Made by a program: the position numbers and the translations under genes. Below the pieces are notes generated by a model. The model was not told the origin of the DNA, ran no database searches, and worked only from the letters and a program-made list of their open reading frames with translations. This document shows positions 36,555-47,290 of a DNA stretch of 64,000 nt, piece after piece; the stretch's first letter is position 1, and every line of letters starts with the position of its first letter. The stretch is from Hoplostethus atlanticus (lineage: Eukaryota > Chordata > Actinopteri > Trachichthyiformes > Trachichthyidae), in NCBI GenBank assembly GCA_034670405.1, contig JAXDDX010000013.1, forward strand, positions 5,037,001 through 5,101,000, given 5' to 3'.

Positions 36555-36770
36555 CGGTGTGCCAGGGAGACCCGAGAAGCTGCAGGTTTTCATTCCAACC
36601 AAACATTACAGCAGCTAACAGTCTTCGATGAGATAGGGGGAAGTAATCAATGATACCAGCTGCCATATACTCTTGGTATCTGTCTGTTGAAAATGCAAAA
36701 GGTCCATGTGAGAGACAATGCAAGAAATTATTTTGATCAGTTAGCAGTTCAGCCTTAACAGCCACCAGGA
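36555..36770. repeat. Dispersed repeat, family C, copy 2
   Basis: GCAGGTTTTCATTCCAACCA followed by ACATTACAGCAGCTAAC, shared with 43790. Confidence 0.5.
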
Positions 36771-37049
36771 AGATGTCCCACGTCAATCAGCTGATCAGAC
36801 TATTTCATAGCTTAAGACGCGGAGCTATCCTTGGTGCTGAAACGGGTCTTTTACATCTTCCGGTTTCTTGTTGGTCTCTAAGGCCATCGACGACAGCTCT
36901 TTTTCATTTAATTTTTTTTTGTAAAATCTCATTGTCTTTTTACGCCAGCAGTGTAACCGAATGAAACCGATTAAAAGAAAATCTTCTCCTCTATTGTGAA
37001 GATAAAACCCGTGGAACAAAACGCACATCCATCCCATATCTAAACCGAG

Positions 37050-38000
37050 CACCGTTCATTAGTAAGTCAATCCATATAGGCTCACTGCACGCAGAAGTCA
37101 AGATCTGCTTTTAGCCTCCATTCTTATCACCCGTTGAATATTTCATGTCTAACTTTACAAGTCACGTGTTGGCTGGCTTAGGCAACCCGCTCATCTAATA
37201 GCTGGGCTGGCATCATTTCAAGTCTCAAATAGGTATAAGTAGATATAGGCACAAAATATGCCTCAAAGCAATCTCAGGCTCTAAGTTTGAGGTTTTTATC
37301 CATTACACGCCCAACATCTCAGCATCTCAAGTATGAGTAAATGAATGCTGCAGGCCTATAATTCCTTTATAATATGATCACACGTGCAACGCAAAATGTT
37401 ACAGGGGTGGTGAAAAGGCTGTAGACGACTAATTTGGCACCACGGGACAAAGCACGAGCAGAGATAATATTGAACTGCCTGATGCGTTACATAACATGAT
37501 GCGCCACTCTAAACGGGGCCTGAGAATTGTCTCATCGAGATATTCCCCCCACCCTGAACTGGGACCAGCACCAGCATCATCATCAGCCTCTATCCCATTT
37601 TTCTTCTGTGAATCTGCATGAATCGGTGCAACTTCTTACCCCAAGCAATGTCTGCCTTGTGAATAACACTTTTCCTACTGTTAAAATGTTAAATCCCCAC
37701 CTGGTCCAATGAGACGCGCAGCCACAGAGGCGCGCACTGTATCTGTATGTGTTGTTTAGTGGTTTGGAGAGCACTGGTGGCAACGTGTTTTACAGTCTGT
37801 CTGCATTGCGTCGAAACCCCCCCTCCCCTCCTCCTCCTCCTCCTCTCTCTCCCACTCCTCTCACTCCTCTCTGTCTTGCCCCTCCCTCCCCCCTTTATTT
37901 TTTTCTACATGAAATCCTGCAATATGCCTCCAAATTCCCGGAGACCGTATCCTCTCTCGCCCTCTGCGATTTCCTAGCACCGGTTATCCCCCCCCCCCCA
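37050..38000 (+). promoter_or_regulatory. kcna1: Probable kcna1 upstream/promoter region
   Basis: Mostly repeat-free sequence before the CpG-rich kcna1 leader. It turns into a strong pyrimidine tract (CCTCCTCCT-type, 37817-37890, and C runs near 37990). No TATA box at a convincing place. Called from position only. Confidence 0.3.
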
Positions 38001-38486
38001 CCCCACCCCCCCTCCTCGTCTCGTCGGCTGCAGCAAAACGGACAGAAGCCGGGCTTTCTGCTGATGCTGCGGCTCCCTCTCTCTTTCCCTGTATGTGTCC
38101 GGTCCTCCCAGTCAGTCCCGCCGCCAGAGCAGACCGGCACGCCGCCGGGACGCTCGACAGCGCATCCAGCTCTCAGTCTCCACCGGGCTGCGTCCCGCTC
38201 CGTGGTTTCCTCCAGCATGATTTTAAATTGCCTGTCAAGAGATTTGCCGAACCGAGGTTCAAAGCTCTTTGATCCCCCCCGGTTGCTCCGATCGACGCTG
38301 AAAACCTACACCAAGAGGATACCGTGGACGTTGACCAAGGCAACATAGTCTATTAATATTTCAGAGAAGCTCCTACTGTAAGGTGATATCCATATTAAAA
38401 CTAAGTTGTAGCGGGTGGCCGGGCGGTTCGCAAGGGGAGAAAAAACCAAGACATTCCTTGTGCATCTGCTCTCAAAGGCAACGCAG
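38001..38486 (+). other. kcna1: Probable kcna1 non-coding first exon
   Basis: CpG-rich stretch ending in a good donor, ACGCAG|GTAATT at 38486/38487. KCNA1 in mammals has a non-coding first exon spliced to the exon with the whole CDS, and this fits. The 5' boundary is not determined. Several ATGs occur in it, so the leader is probably not uORF-free. Confidence 0.5.
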
Positions 38487-38868
38487 GTAATTGATAATTT
38501 CACATTTGTCTTTTTTTTTTATTAGTATGAATGTGTCACGGCCTTTTCTGAATGCGTGTTGAAGATGCATTGGCTGTGAGGGAAGATTGCGGGTCCTGGC
38601 GCAGAGAGGGTGGGCAGCGGGACTGCAAACTTGAATACTGATGTATGCGGTAAAAAAAAAAAAAAAAAAAGCAAATACAGCGCACTGTACAGGGTCCATA
38701 CTATTGCAATTTCCTATAGTCATTTTTTGCTGCGCTATTGCCAGTGTTTGTCAGTGCCTGCTGCCTACGGACCGTTTTCCGACCATTAAGCTGTCAAAAA
38801 ATGCTGAAAAAAATAAGATAAATATCTCAAGTGTAGACTAGATGCAATTTTTCCTCATCTCTTTTCAG
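38487..38868 (+). other. kcna1: Predicted kcna1 5' UTR intron
   Basis: Donor GTAATT at 38487; acceptor TTTTTCCTCATCTCTTTTCAG ends at 38868 with a fine polypyrimidine tract. Length about 382 bp. It contains a T run near 38511 and a poly(A) run of about 19 at 38652-38670. AT-rich interior between GC-rich exons supports the call. Confidence 0.6.
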
Positions 38869-38875
38869 GTGATAG

Positions 38876-38965
38876 ATGAAGCAGAGGCGTCGCCGAGGGA
38901 AAGACGCCATGGTCAACTTGGAGAGGATGGCGAGGGAGCCTCTGCGCAACTCTTGGCCCCAGTAG
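38876..38965 (+). promoter_or_regulatory. kcna1: Upstream ORF in the kcna1 leader (29 codons)
   Basis: ATG at 38876 opens 29 codons ending in TAG at 38963-38965, 34 bases before the kcna1 ATG and in a different frame. A second in-frame ATG at 38909 sits in an almost ideal Kozak context (GACGCCATGG). The peptide is basic at its start (MKQRRRRGK) and is not recognised. It most likely acts as a translational brake on kcna1 rather than as a protein. Confidence 0.5.
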
Positions 38966-38999
38966 GAACCCGCTTCGTCTCCCCCATCCGACCGCCAGG

Positions 39000-40484
39000 A
39001 TGACCGTGGTGTCCGGCGACAACATGGACGAGACCTCCACCCTGCCGGGGCACCCGCAGGACCACTACCCCCCCGACCACGATGACCACGACTGCTGCGA
39101 GCGGGTGGTCATCAACATCTCCGGGCTCCGCTTCGAGACGCAGTTGAAGACCCTCGCCCAGTTCCCGGAGACCCTCCTCGGCAACCCCAAGAAGAGGATG
39201 CGCTACTTCGACCCGCTCAGAAACGAGTATTTCTTCGACAGGAATCGCCCGAGTTTTGATGCAATCCTCTATTATTATCAGTCCGGGGGCAGGTTGAGAA
39301 GGCCGGTCAACGTGCCGTTGGATATGTTTTCAGAGGAGATAAAGTTTTATGAACTCGGGGCGGAGGCCATGGAGAAATTCCGGGAGGACGAGGGCTTTAT
39401 CAGAGAGGAGGAGCGGCCTTTGCCTGAGAAGGAGTTCCAGCGGCAGATCTGGCTTCTCTTCGAGCACCCAGAGAGCTCCGGGCCTGCCAGGGGGATCGCA
39501 ATAGTCTCAGTGATGGTTATTCTTATTTCAATTGTCATATTTTGTTTGGAGACACTACCAGAACTTAAAGAGGACCCTGCTGACCGGTTTCGGACAGTGG
39601 GGAACATCACTATCTATTACAAACCAAATATCCTCACAGACCCCTTCTTTGTCGTGGAGACACTCTGTATAATCTGGTTTTCTTTTGAGTTGATAGTTCG
39701 ATTTTTTGCCTGTCCCAGTAAGCCAGAATTCTTTAAGAACATGATGAACTCCATTGATATTGTGGCTATAATCCCCTATTTCATCACACTTGGAACTGAG
39801 CTGGCCGATGATCAAGACAGCAAGGAGGGGAAGGGAGGAGGAGAACAGGCTACATCTCTGGCTATTCTCAGGGTTATTCGTCTGGTGAGGGTGTTCAGGA
39901 TCTTCAAGCTGTCCAGACACTCCAAGGGACTGCAGATATTGGGGCAAACTCTCAAGGCCAGCATGCGGGAGCTGGGCTTGTTGATTTTCTTCCTGTTCAT
40001 CGGTGTGATTTTGTTCTCCAGCGCTGTCTACTTCGCTGAGGCAGAGGAGAAGGAATCGTTCTTCACCAGCATCCCGGATGCTTTCTGGTGGGCCGTGGTA
40101 TCCATGACAACTGTGGGCTACGGGGACATGTACCCCGTGACCATCGGAGGCAAGATTGTGGGCTCCCTGTGTGCCATCGCTGGAGTGTTGACCATTGCGC
40201 TCCCAGTGCCTGTGATTGTGTCCAACTTCAACTATTTCTATCACAGAGAGACGGAGGGAGAGGAGCAGGCCCAGCTCCTGAACGTCAGCAACCAGAACCT
40301 GGCTTCAGAGACCAACTCCAGCCGCCGGAGCTCATCTATTGTCAGCAAGTCAGAATACATGGAGATAGATGAGGATATGAATAACAGCATTGATAATTTT
40401 AGGGAAGCAAATCTTAGAACTGCCAACTGCACTGCCCCCAGCCAGAACTGTGTCAATAAGGGCAAGCTGCTGACTGATGTGTAA
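39000..40484 (+). CDS. kcna1: Kv1.1 Shaker voltage-gated K+ channel subunit
   Basis: Intact single-exon ORF of 494 aa, nearly the length of human KCNA1 (495). Visible: T1 domain about 34-130; S1 about 165-185; sequon NIT at 202-204 in the S1-S2 loop; S2 about 213-236; S3 about 246-266; S4 about 288-310 ([13 protein letters not shown]); S5 about 325-346; filter TVGYGD at 371-376 followed by Met-Tyr (Tyr378, the TEA-binding position); S6 about 384-412 with PVP at 402-404; tail with RRSSS at 442-446, the candidate PKA site known in Kv1.1; C-terminal TDV. The tail SKSEYMEI...NNSI...RTANCT...NQNCVNK-type pattern and the N-terminus [11 protein letters not shown] with PGHPQD are Kv1.1-specific. As the family is known, this is a low-threshold axonal/juxtaparanodal delayed rectifier that co-assembles with other Kv1 alpha and Kv-beta subunits. 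It lies downstream of kcna6 on the same strand, matching the vertebrate KCNA6-KCNA1 order. GC is high in the first 300 bases and falls afterwards. The a/b teleost copy cannot be assigned. Confidence 0.96.
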   Translation: MTVVSGDNMDETSTLPGHPQDHYPPDHDDHDCCERVVINISGLRFETQLKTLAQFPETLLGNPKKRMRYFDPLRNEYFFDRNRPSFDAILYYYQSGGRLRRPVNVPLDMFSEEIKFYELGAEAMEKFREDEGFIREEERPLPEKEFQRQIWLLFEHPESSGPARGIAIVSVMVILISIVIFCLETLPELKEDPADRFRTVGNITIYYKPNILTDPFFVVETLCIIWFSFELIVRFFACPSKPEFFKNMMNSIDIVAIIPYFITLGTELADDQDSKEGKGGGEQATSLAILRVIRLVRVFRIFKLSRHSKGLQILGQTLKASMRELGLLIFFLFIGVILFSSAVYFAEAEEKESFFTSIPDAFWWAVVSMTTVGYGDMYPVTIGGKIVGSLCAIAGVLTIALPVPVIVSNFNYFYHRETEGEEQAQLLNVSNQNLASETNSSRRSSSIVSKSEYMEIDEDMNNSIDNFREANLRTANCTAPSQNCVNKGKLLTDV

Positions 40485-42960
40485 GGTCTGGGCATCGGGT
40501 GACGTCACGGCACCAGTGTAAATATTGTAGAAATATCTGAATGCTTGATTATCTTCATTGATGCATTTTTTTTGCATCGCTCTATCACACCTGAACATGT
40601 GCGAAGACTGCGAGGAAACGAGTTCAACACACAAATTGACGAGGTTAGGCTGAATTATTTCATCGGAAACTCAAAAGTGGAATTATGAACGACAGAGATT
40701 TGTTTGGCGATAGAACGCAACTTTAAGAAGAAAAAAAAAACATCGTAACAAAAAAAAACCTGCGTGCAAAAATGACTCACTCCCTGGAGAAAGGGTTTCA
40801 AATGGATTACAGGGAACTACGGAACGTGTTTCACGCAGCACATCCGGGGAAAGGAAGAGGAAATCTCAACACTGCCTTGCAGATGCTGATCGCTGTTCTT
40901 TCAGGCACCTTACCAGAAACGAAATAAGGGGGTGATGGGGGTCCTTTTTCCTGAGATGACGAGGTTCTCTTGTGGAGGACATCTGCACTGCTGCTACAGG
41001 CTATAGCTTCCCCTGTATGATGCCATGCAACACACCTTTATATATATATATACATATATATAAAGCTTGGAATAAGCATGTTGAGACTCTCTTCTCTCTC
41101 TTATATTGGCATGCACGAGACATTACCTCATTTTTATGATTTTGTCCCCCCTTAACCCCTCATGTTCTTCTATCGGATCCCAATGTTGAGATTTTTTTCT
41201 CTCTCATTTGGTTTCACCAAAAGTGCACTGGTTATTTATTGTTTAAGTTGTGAATTATTTAAGAGCATTTAAGTGCTGAATGTTAAAACATAAGGGAACA
41301 GGAACACTTTTTTGAAGATCATGGCATGTCAAAATACTAAGCATTATGGCCTAATTAGCTATGGTACTATGTATCCTAGTATACTCAATGCATGACGTCA
41401 GTATTAAATTGCTTGCGGTTATGGAGGGATCTTGGGAACCGTGGACAATTCTCCTCATTATTGTCAAGCTAACGACAGGAAGTGGTGCATGACGGAGCTA
41501 CTGTATAAATTGCTGGAAGGGACAAATCTGCTACAACAAAATAGGAGGAGACATATCTGATGATTCCTAAAAGAGACATTTCATAATTGCGTCCTCCTTT
41601 TCATTTTGTTAAGGTTTTGATGATGGAGTGCATGGGCTTTCCTTGAACTAGGGATTCATTATGTGACTTGTGACTCCATTTTGCATTTGATTCAAAGTGT
41701 TTATGGTTTCAAGAGAATATACAGGAAGAAAAAAAAACAATATTGAACAAATTTCATAGAATTAACTAGAATAAGTAACATAGAATCAATTAGTTTCTAG
41801 TGCCTTGAACCCTGTCTCATACAATTGATGAAAGTGCCTCCCTGTACAACTAAGAGCTGAATATGGGCAGTTGCTGTTTACCTGCCATAAGATGCACTAT
41901 AACCTGCACATTTGGAAGAGGGTTACAGTCTAAAATCTAATGGTTCCTACTAATAGGTTAATATATCCTGGAGTTAGTGTATCCACATAAACACAGTTGT
42001 CCTGGAGGATGTGGGCATGACACATGGCTGCAGTGCACAATTGGTAGATAACAGGCGATAATGGGTTAAAAATGGATTAGTATCGGGTGAAAATTCAAGA
42101 GAATATAGTTCTATAGTTTGTCCTGCATGCACTGAAGTGCTGTGGACACTTTGTACATAGGCCTCCTTTACAGCATCATCAGATAGCACCACAGAAGCAG
42201 CTCTACAGTGTCTGCTCATGAGTAACTGCCACTTTGCTTTGAGTTATACCATAAGCCTTTCTGTTGGTTTGTCTACCTCAGTGTGGTCGTGCCCTGAGTG
42301 CTTGCGTCCGGCAATGCATCCTCTGTTGTCGTTCACATTTCCCATTTCCCCAACCCCCATTTGTTAGCCTGCTTATAAACTGAGTCAATATATTACAAGA
42401 TGAACATTTATTAACCACCGCCCATCATCCGCAACATGATTAACTTCAAGTTGCATGCTTATCAGTGCAATTAACATCTATGTGAAACAGTATTGTAATC
42501 TTTCAAGTGTTAGCGGTATGGAATGGTTGACTGGCGCCGTCCAACATGTCTTCAAAAATGTAGTTGGGTAAAAAAGTATCTGGGAGTGATGAGTTGATGA
42601 TATGTCTGACTGTGGTTGAAGCAGTTGACGTCCCCACCAGAATGCCCCTACACACGGCATCAAGCAATTCAGCATTCATCTGAGCATTATATTAGCCACA
42701 GGCATTAGTCACTCCGCATGCGAGCAAAATGGCGCTGCCGGGATGAGGGGTGAGAAAAAAAAAATTGCTTTGCCTTGGCATTTCGTCTGCACAGAACCTG
42801 CCTGCAAAGACGGGGACTGTATGGCTGGAGAAGTGCGGAGCAGAACGGGCTCGCTGTTCAAAAAACGCTGCGGGAAATGATTAATGTCTCCGGATGAGGT
42901 GTGAAGGATCCAAAAGAAGCAGTGTACAGTGTTGACTTTGGTCTGAGCCAATTGTGCAAT
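40485..42960 (+). other. kcna1: kcna1 3' UTR, proximal part
   Basis: Sequence after the kcna1 stop. It is free of recognised repeats to about 42.9 kb apart from short A runs (40730-40760) and a TA-rich tract at 41038-41062. Two full TGACGTCA palindromes lie at 40500 and 41393. No AATAAA was found close to the stop, so the UTR is probably long, as in mammalian KCNA1. The end is not known. Confidence 0.4.
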
Positions 42961-43002
42961 CAAAAGATCATTGAAAATATGCTAGATGCTAGAAAATATG
43001 CT

Positions 43003-43359
43003 TTAAAGTTGCACTAGGCAAGATTTTTTAATGTAAAAATACACCCATCTTATCAGCGTAAATCACAAACTAGGACTGCAACTGGAAGTCTCGGGTATTG
43101 TTATTGGGTACACTGGTGGGAAATCTTCTCCACATGGGAAGTGACAACTGTACACAGAAAACTGAACTCACCGACGTTAGATCTTTCGTCTCTCTCGACC
43201 CTTTTGGTATAAAGCATCACAGACCGGCTGGGTTGGTGGTTTTACTGACATCACCTTGCAGGATTTCTGGGTATTGAAGGTCACATTTTTCAAACCGTTA
43301 CCTCTCGCTACCGTTGGGGAGAGGGCACCAACATGTGAAGTTGCCTAGTGTAGCTTTAA
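43003..43359 (+). mobile_element. TTAA-type inverted-repeat element, family A, complete short copy
   Basis: TTAAAGTTGCACTAGGCAA at the left and, reverse-complemented, TTAAAGCTACACTAGGCAA at the right: 17 of 19 positions match. TTAA at each end suggests a piggyBac-like target. 357 bp, no ORF; a MITE. Confidence 0.75.
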
Positions 43360-43784
43360 TTGAATGTTGCTTTGTGGACAAATGCATCACAGTGGTTATT
43401 CATAGAGAGTAATATCCCTAAATCAACACATGGTCCTGTATTTGATTGTGAAAATCAGCTATATTTTTTCTGATATTGAAAAGGCCAAAAAAAGAATGGG
43501 TAGTCATTTAATACCACCTTTGTGAAACATTCTTTCTTACATACTAAAGTGTTGTTAAGGTGTGTCATTTTTACGGATCAAGATGGCAGAGACCTGGCTT
43601 GACATTGCATTCGGTTGCAATCCAATCTGCACCACTTGCAAACAGTATTTACTGCTGAGTTGTCTTTGGGTAAGTAACACATATCTAGATTTTGTTAAAA
43701 AAAGAAGTTTAAAAAAAGTACCGATGTCAAAGCCAGGAGTCCACCATCTTTGTGGAAGCTGGTGTACAGTCTTCTTGACCCAAG

Positions 43785-43905
43785 AGTCTGCAGGTTTTCA
43801 TTCCAACCAATCACGACAGTGGCTGATTTAACCGATCAGCATAACCAGAGAGGAGGAACTAGTCAGTCAAATCAGCTGCTGTAGTGTTGGAACGAAAACC
43901 ACTCA
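43785..43905. mobile_element. Fold-back repeat, family C, copy 3
   Basis: GGTTTTCATTCCAACCA at the left is inverted at the right as TGTTGGAACGAAAACC, with AGTGGCTGATTTA / AAATCAGCTGCT inside. Confidence 0.6.
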
Positions 43906-44169
43906 TCAAAATTGCAGTAAACTAAATAGTCACATCTCACAATCTTTTTTTTTTGAGGAGGCCCATTATCTAAAAAGCCTTGTTTACAGTGCATGTAACT
44001 AAGTGTACTGGCTGTGTGTCATCACCCCATTAGTTTAGGCCAATTTTATAAATTGCTGTTGAACGTGTGGAGAACTATCCCTTTAACTAACATTGCAGTA
44101 TCAGACATTTGATGGGGTGGTGGGGGGGAAAAGAAAATGCTGTGAAAGGTGCTATGTGTAAAACAAACA

Positions 44170-45600
44170 CTAAGTCCTAGGAGGGAAAATTACAAGTTTC
44201 AAAGTTATAATTACACAGAATAATTCAATTTTATCCGCAGGTATCGAAATTAGTGACTATCTTTTTAGCGATGAAAAAGACACCGGTGTAGTTAGTGGTC
44301 TCGTAGTTTTAGCTTCTCTGTGTATTCACATTTCTAGTGTTTACCGTAGGCCAAAGTTTTAGACATATCCATGCTTTCACAAAGCACCAGACACTCCTAA
44401 AAGGGACCAAATTAAGTTTTTATTGTAGTTATTAGTAGTCATATCACACATGCATAACAGAGGGACGGCTCACAAGACGCTGCATTCAAATAAGCACATT
44501 TTGTAGGAAACTAAGGATTTTACAGTATACAAACATATTTCCCAGTGCATTTTTACATAACTTTACATTTGATATCCTAGGGGAAACACTTTTCCTACCA
44601 AATTTGAGTTTAATTTGAACTAAATTAATTTATTTTGATTGTTTCCAACTGCCAAGCCCAGAGAAAATGACCAAAATCTTATTTACAAGACGTGATATGG
44701 GGATGACTGCCACCAATGATCTCCAACGATCTGCATATCAGCTGTTTTATGTATTTTCACAACAAACTGTTTTAAAAAAAAGTGTCTCATATCTATCGTT
44801 TTAAATATGACAGAATTATCCTGTGACTATAGACATGAGCCATTAGTTGATGTTTTTAGAGGTTTTCATATTCGTCTGTGACTTAAAAAGCCATGATTAC
44901 AGCGCTGAGTTCCAGCGAGGTGTGAATTATTTCGCAAAGAGAACTCCTGCATCGAAAAAAATAATAATAATTCAGCTCTAAAAAGCGTCATCATGTTGTG
45001 GTGATCTTCGTCTACATTGCAGGGTGACATTTTGCTTCTGCTGAAAGTGCATGGTTGGTGGAAGACTGCATGATCTTAAACATTCAAATAAATCTATGCT
45101 GGCAACATAATTTGCTTATACAAAAATGATTATTATTGTTATTATTATTATTATTATTTCTATGCACTTCCTCCCTTCAGAACACATCTTTCAAATGGAG
45201 GTTCAGTTTATGATTCAGATTTTCCTGTATGTCCGCCTTCTGTTCCCTCCTATCCTATACCTTCCAGTCCTAAGCCAAAGCCCCAATCGACAAGACTGAA
45301 AAATCCTAGTGCTGGAACCAAATTTGAAAAAAAAGAAAAAAACACAAGGTTTATTCCTTTATAACTTCTACTGGGCTGTTGCTAAGATCCTCCCTGAACC
45401 CCAAGTTGTTAACATTGCAGTATGTCCATTTTTTAAAACTTATTTTTGTTTACATTTTCCTTCAGGATTCTGCTACAGTATGCAATGTTTGTCATTTGTT
45501 GGTGAGGCATAGTCTGTAACCTATGCAAGGGTAGTCAACATTTATGTCCATTATGATTTCATCATAGAGCAACCATTTCAATAAATTTCTAAAGATACGA
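44170..45600 (+). other. Repeat-poor stretch with poly(A) signals; possible distal kcna1 3' UTR end
   Basis: Mostly repeat-free, with an (ATT)n run at 45128-45159 and AATAAA hexamers at 45087 and 45580. If kcna1 has a 4-5 kb 3' UTR like its mammalian counterpart, it could end here. The inverted-repeat element at 43003-43359 would then lie inside the transcript. This is conjecture from position. Confidence 0.2.
45128..45159. repeat. (ATT)n microsatellite
   Basis: About ten ATT units with one interruption. Confidence 0.9.
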
Positions 45601-46509
45601 CTGTGCCTTTCGGTTATTGTGGGAGCGCTTGCGAAATCAGTGGGAGAGCAGTGGGGGATCAAGATGTCACTGTTTATTGTCTGCAGTTTGTTAACGGGTT
45701 CATCAATCAAAATGGTTCATTCCAACAGTATACACTTGACCCACTTTTGATTTCCTGCAGTGCAATTACATAACACAACACCATTAAAGGTGCAGTAAGT
45801 AAGGTTTTTTTACTGTCCCATAGCACAAAACGACCAAAATATATCTGCAGGGGAGCTCAAAACCTTCTCACCCAGTGAAGATTCAAGACACTTCCACCGC
45901 CATTTTCAAGACTTCAAGGAGAAAGGAAGACCCTAGGCTGGGATGACTGGATGACGTCTTCCCCAACGGGTTTCCAACAATGTCTTTCTTCCTGACTTTT
46001 GTCTCTACTGTATAGCCCTTTTATTTGTTTGCAGAGAGAAACACTGTGGCAAAGTGCGTTTACACCACAACTGGAAATACAGTTAGTTGGTGCTACAGGA
46101 CAGACACAGGTAGTCTGTACAACAAAGATTGATTTTCATCTATACAGCAATTTGGTCTCTGAAATAATAGATAGATAGATTAAGCTTAGAATAAAAATAT
46201 CACCTATTTGTTGACAAAATTTCAGGGCTCAAAGTGATGGATAGCCGAAATTCAACAACTGATGCTTTTTCAAAATCCTTTTCTTTGGTGTAACTTCAAG
46301 CAGCCCAAGCAAACAAGCCAAGCCCCAGAAGCAAACAACTGGATGAGGACAAACGTGGCAGTTGTAGTAGATGTGACCTCTCTAAAATAGCCAGGCATCT
46401 GAAACGGCTCGCTGGGTCCCATTCCTCATCCTGTCACGGCGTCAGAGCATGACCCTGCTTTTTGACACCAGATCAGTTAAAGGAATACAACAAGTTTTTG
46501 AAAGATTGG

Positions 46510-46545
46510 CCAACTTAGCGTCTGAGTGATGAGACGCTAAGTTGG
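46510..46545. repeat. 14-bp perfect inverted repeat (hairpin)
   Basis: Arms CCAACTTAGCGTCT (46510-46523) and AGACGCTAAGTTGG (46532-46545) with an 8-base loop, directly before the minisatellite. Confidence 0.9.
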
Positions 46546-46550
46546 ATTGT

Positions 46551-47290
46551 GAGCTTTGGTGCTCCATGCTAACACTTTAGCATACACTGTTTTGAGTGAT
46601 AGTAGGCTCCATGCTAACACTTTAGCATACACTTTGTAATATGTACAGGAAATCTAGAAAAATGTTAGAGAGTGCTAGCGGCCTACTATGACTCAACATA
46701 GTGTATGCTAAAGTGTTAGCAGGGAGCCTAACCGTCAACATAGTGTATGCTAAAGTGTTAGCAGGGAGCCTACTATGATTCAACATAGTGTATGCTAAAG
46801 TGGTAGCAGGGAGCCTACTATCACTCAATATAGTGTATGCTAAAGTGTTAGCAGGGAGCCTAACCGTCAACACAGTGTATGCTGAAGTGTTAGCATGGAG
46901 CCTACTATGACTCAACATAGTGTATGCTAAAGTGGTAGCAAGGAGCCTACTATCACTCAATATAGTATATGCTAAAGTGTTAGCAGGGAGCCTAACTGTC
47001 AACATAGTGTATGCTAAAGTGGTAGCAGGGAGCCTACTATCACTCAATATAGTGTATGCTAAAGTGTTAGCAGGGAGCCTAACCGTCAACATAGTGTATG
47101 CTAAAGTGTTAGCAGGGAGCCTACTATCACTCAATATAGTGTATGCTAAAGTGTTAGCAGGGAGCCTAACCGTCAACACAGTGTATGCTGAAGTGTTAGC
47201 ATGGAGCCTACTATGACTCAACATAGTGTATGCTAAAGTGTTAGCAGGGAGCCTAACCCTCAACATAGTGTATGCTGAAGTGTAAAGTGG
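46551..47290. repeat. Minisatellite of alternating 42- and 45-bp units with inverted first units
   Basis: Fourteen direct units with GTGTATGCTAAAGTGTTAGC as the core start at 46701, 46743, 46788, 46833, 46875, 46920, 46965, 47007, 47052, 47094, 47139, 47181, 47226 and 47268, so periods are 42 or 45 bp. Units end in AACCGT (42) or in ACTATGATT/ACTATCACT (45). Two further units at about 46554-46633 are in the opposite orientation. Because every period is a multiple of three, both strands stay open (minus 46622-47323, plus 46920-47216); these frames are not taken as genes. Confidence 0.95.

Noticed and set aside
37749-38348. 199-codon plus-strand open frame upstream of kcna1
   Set aside because: Pyrimidine-rich promoter and leader DNA gives Pro/Leu/Ser-rich peptide; no domain. 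Better read as kcna1 leader.
39555-40244. 229-codon minus-strand frame inside kcna1
   Set aside because: Antisense shadow of a conserved CDS; no start context or homology recognised.
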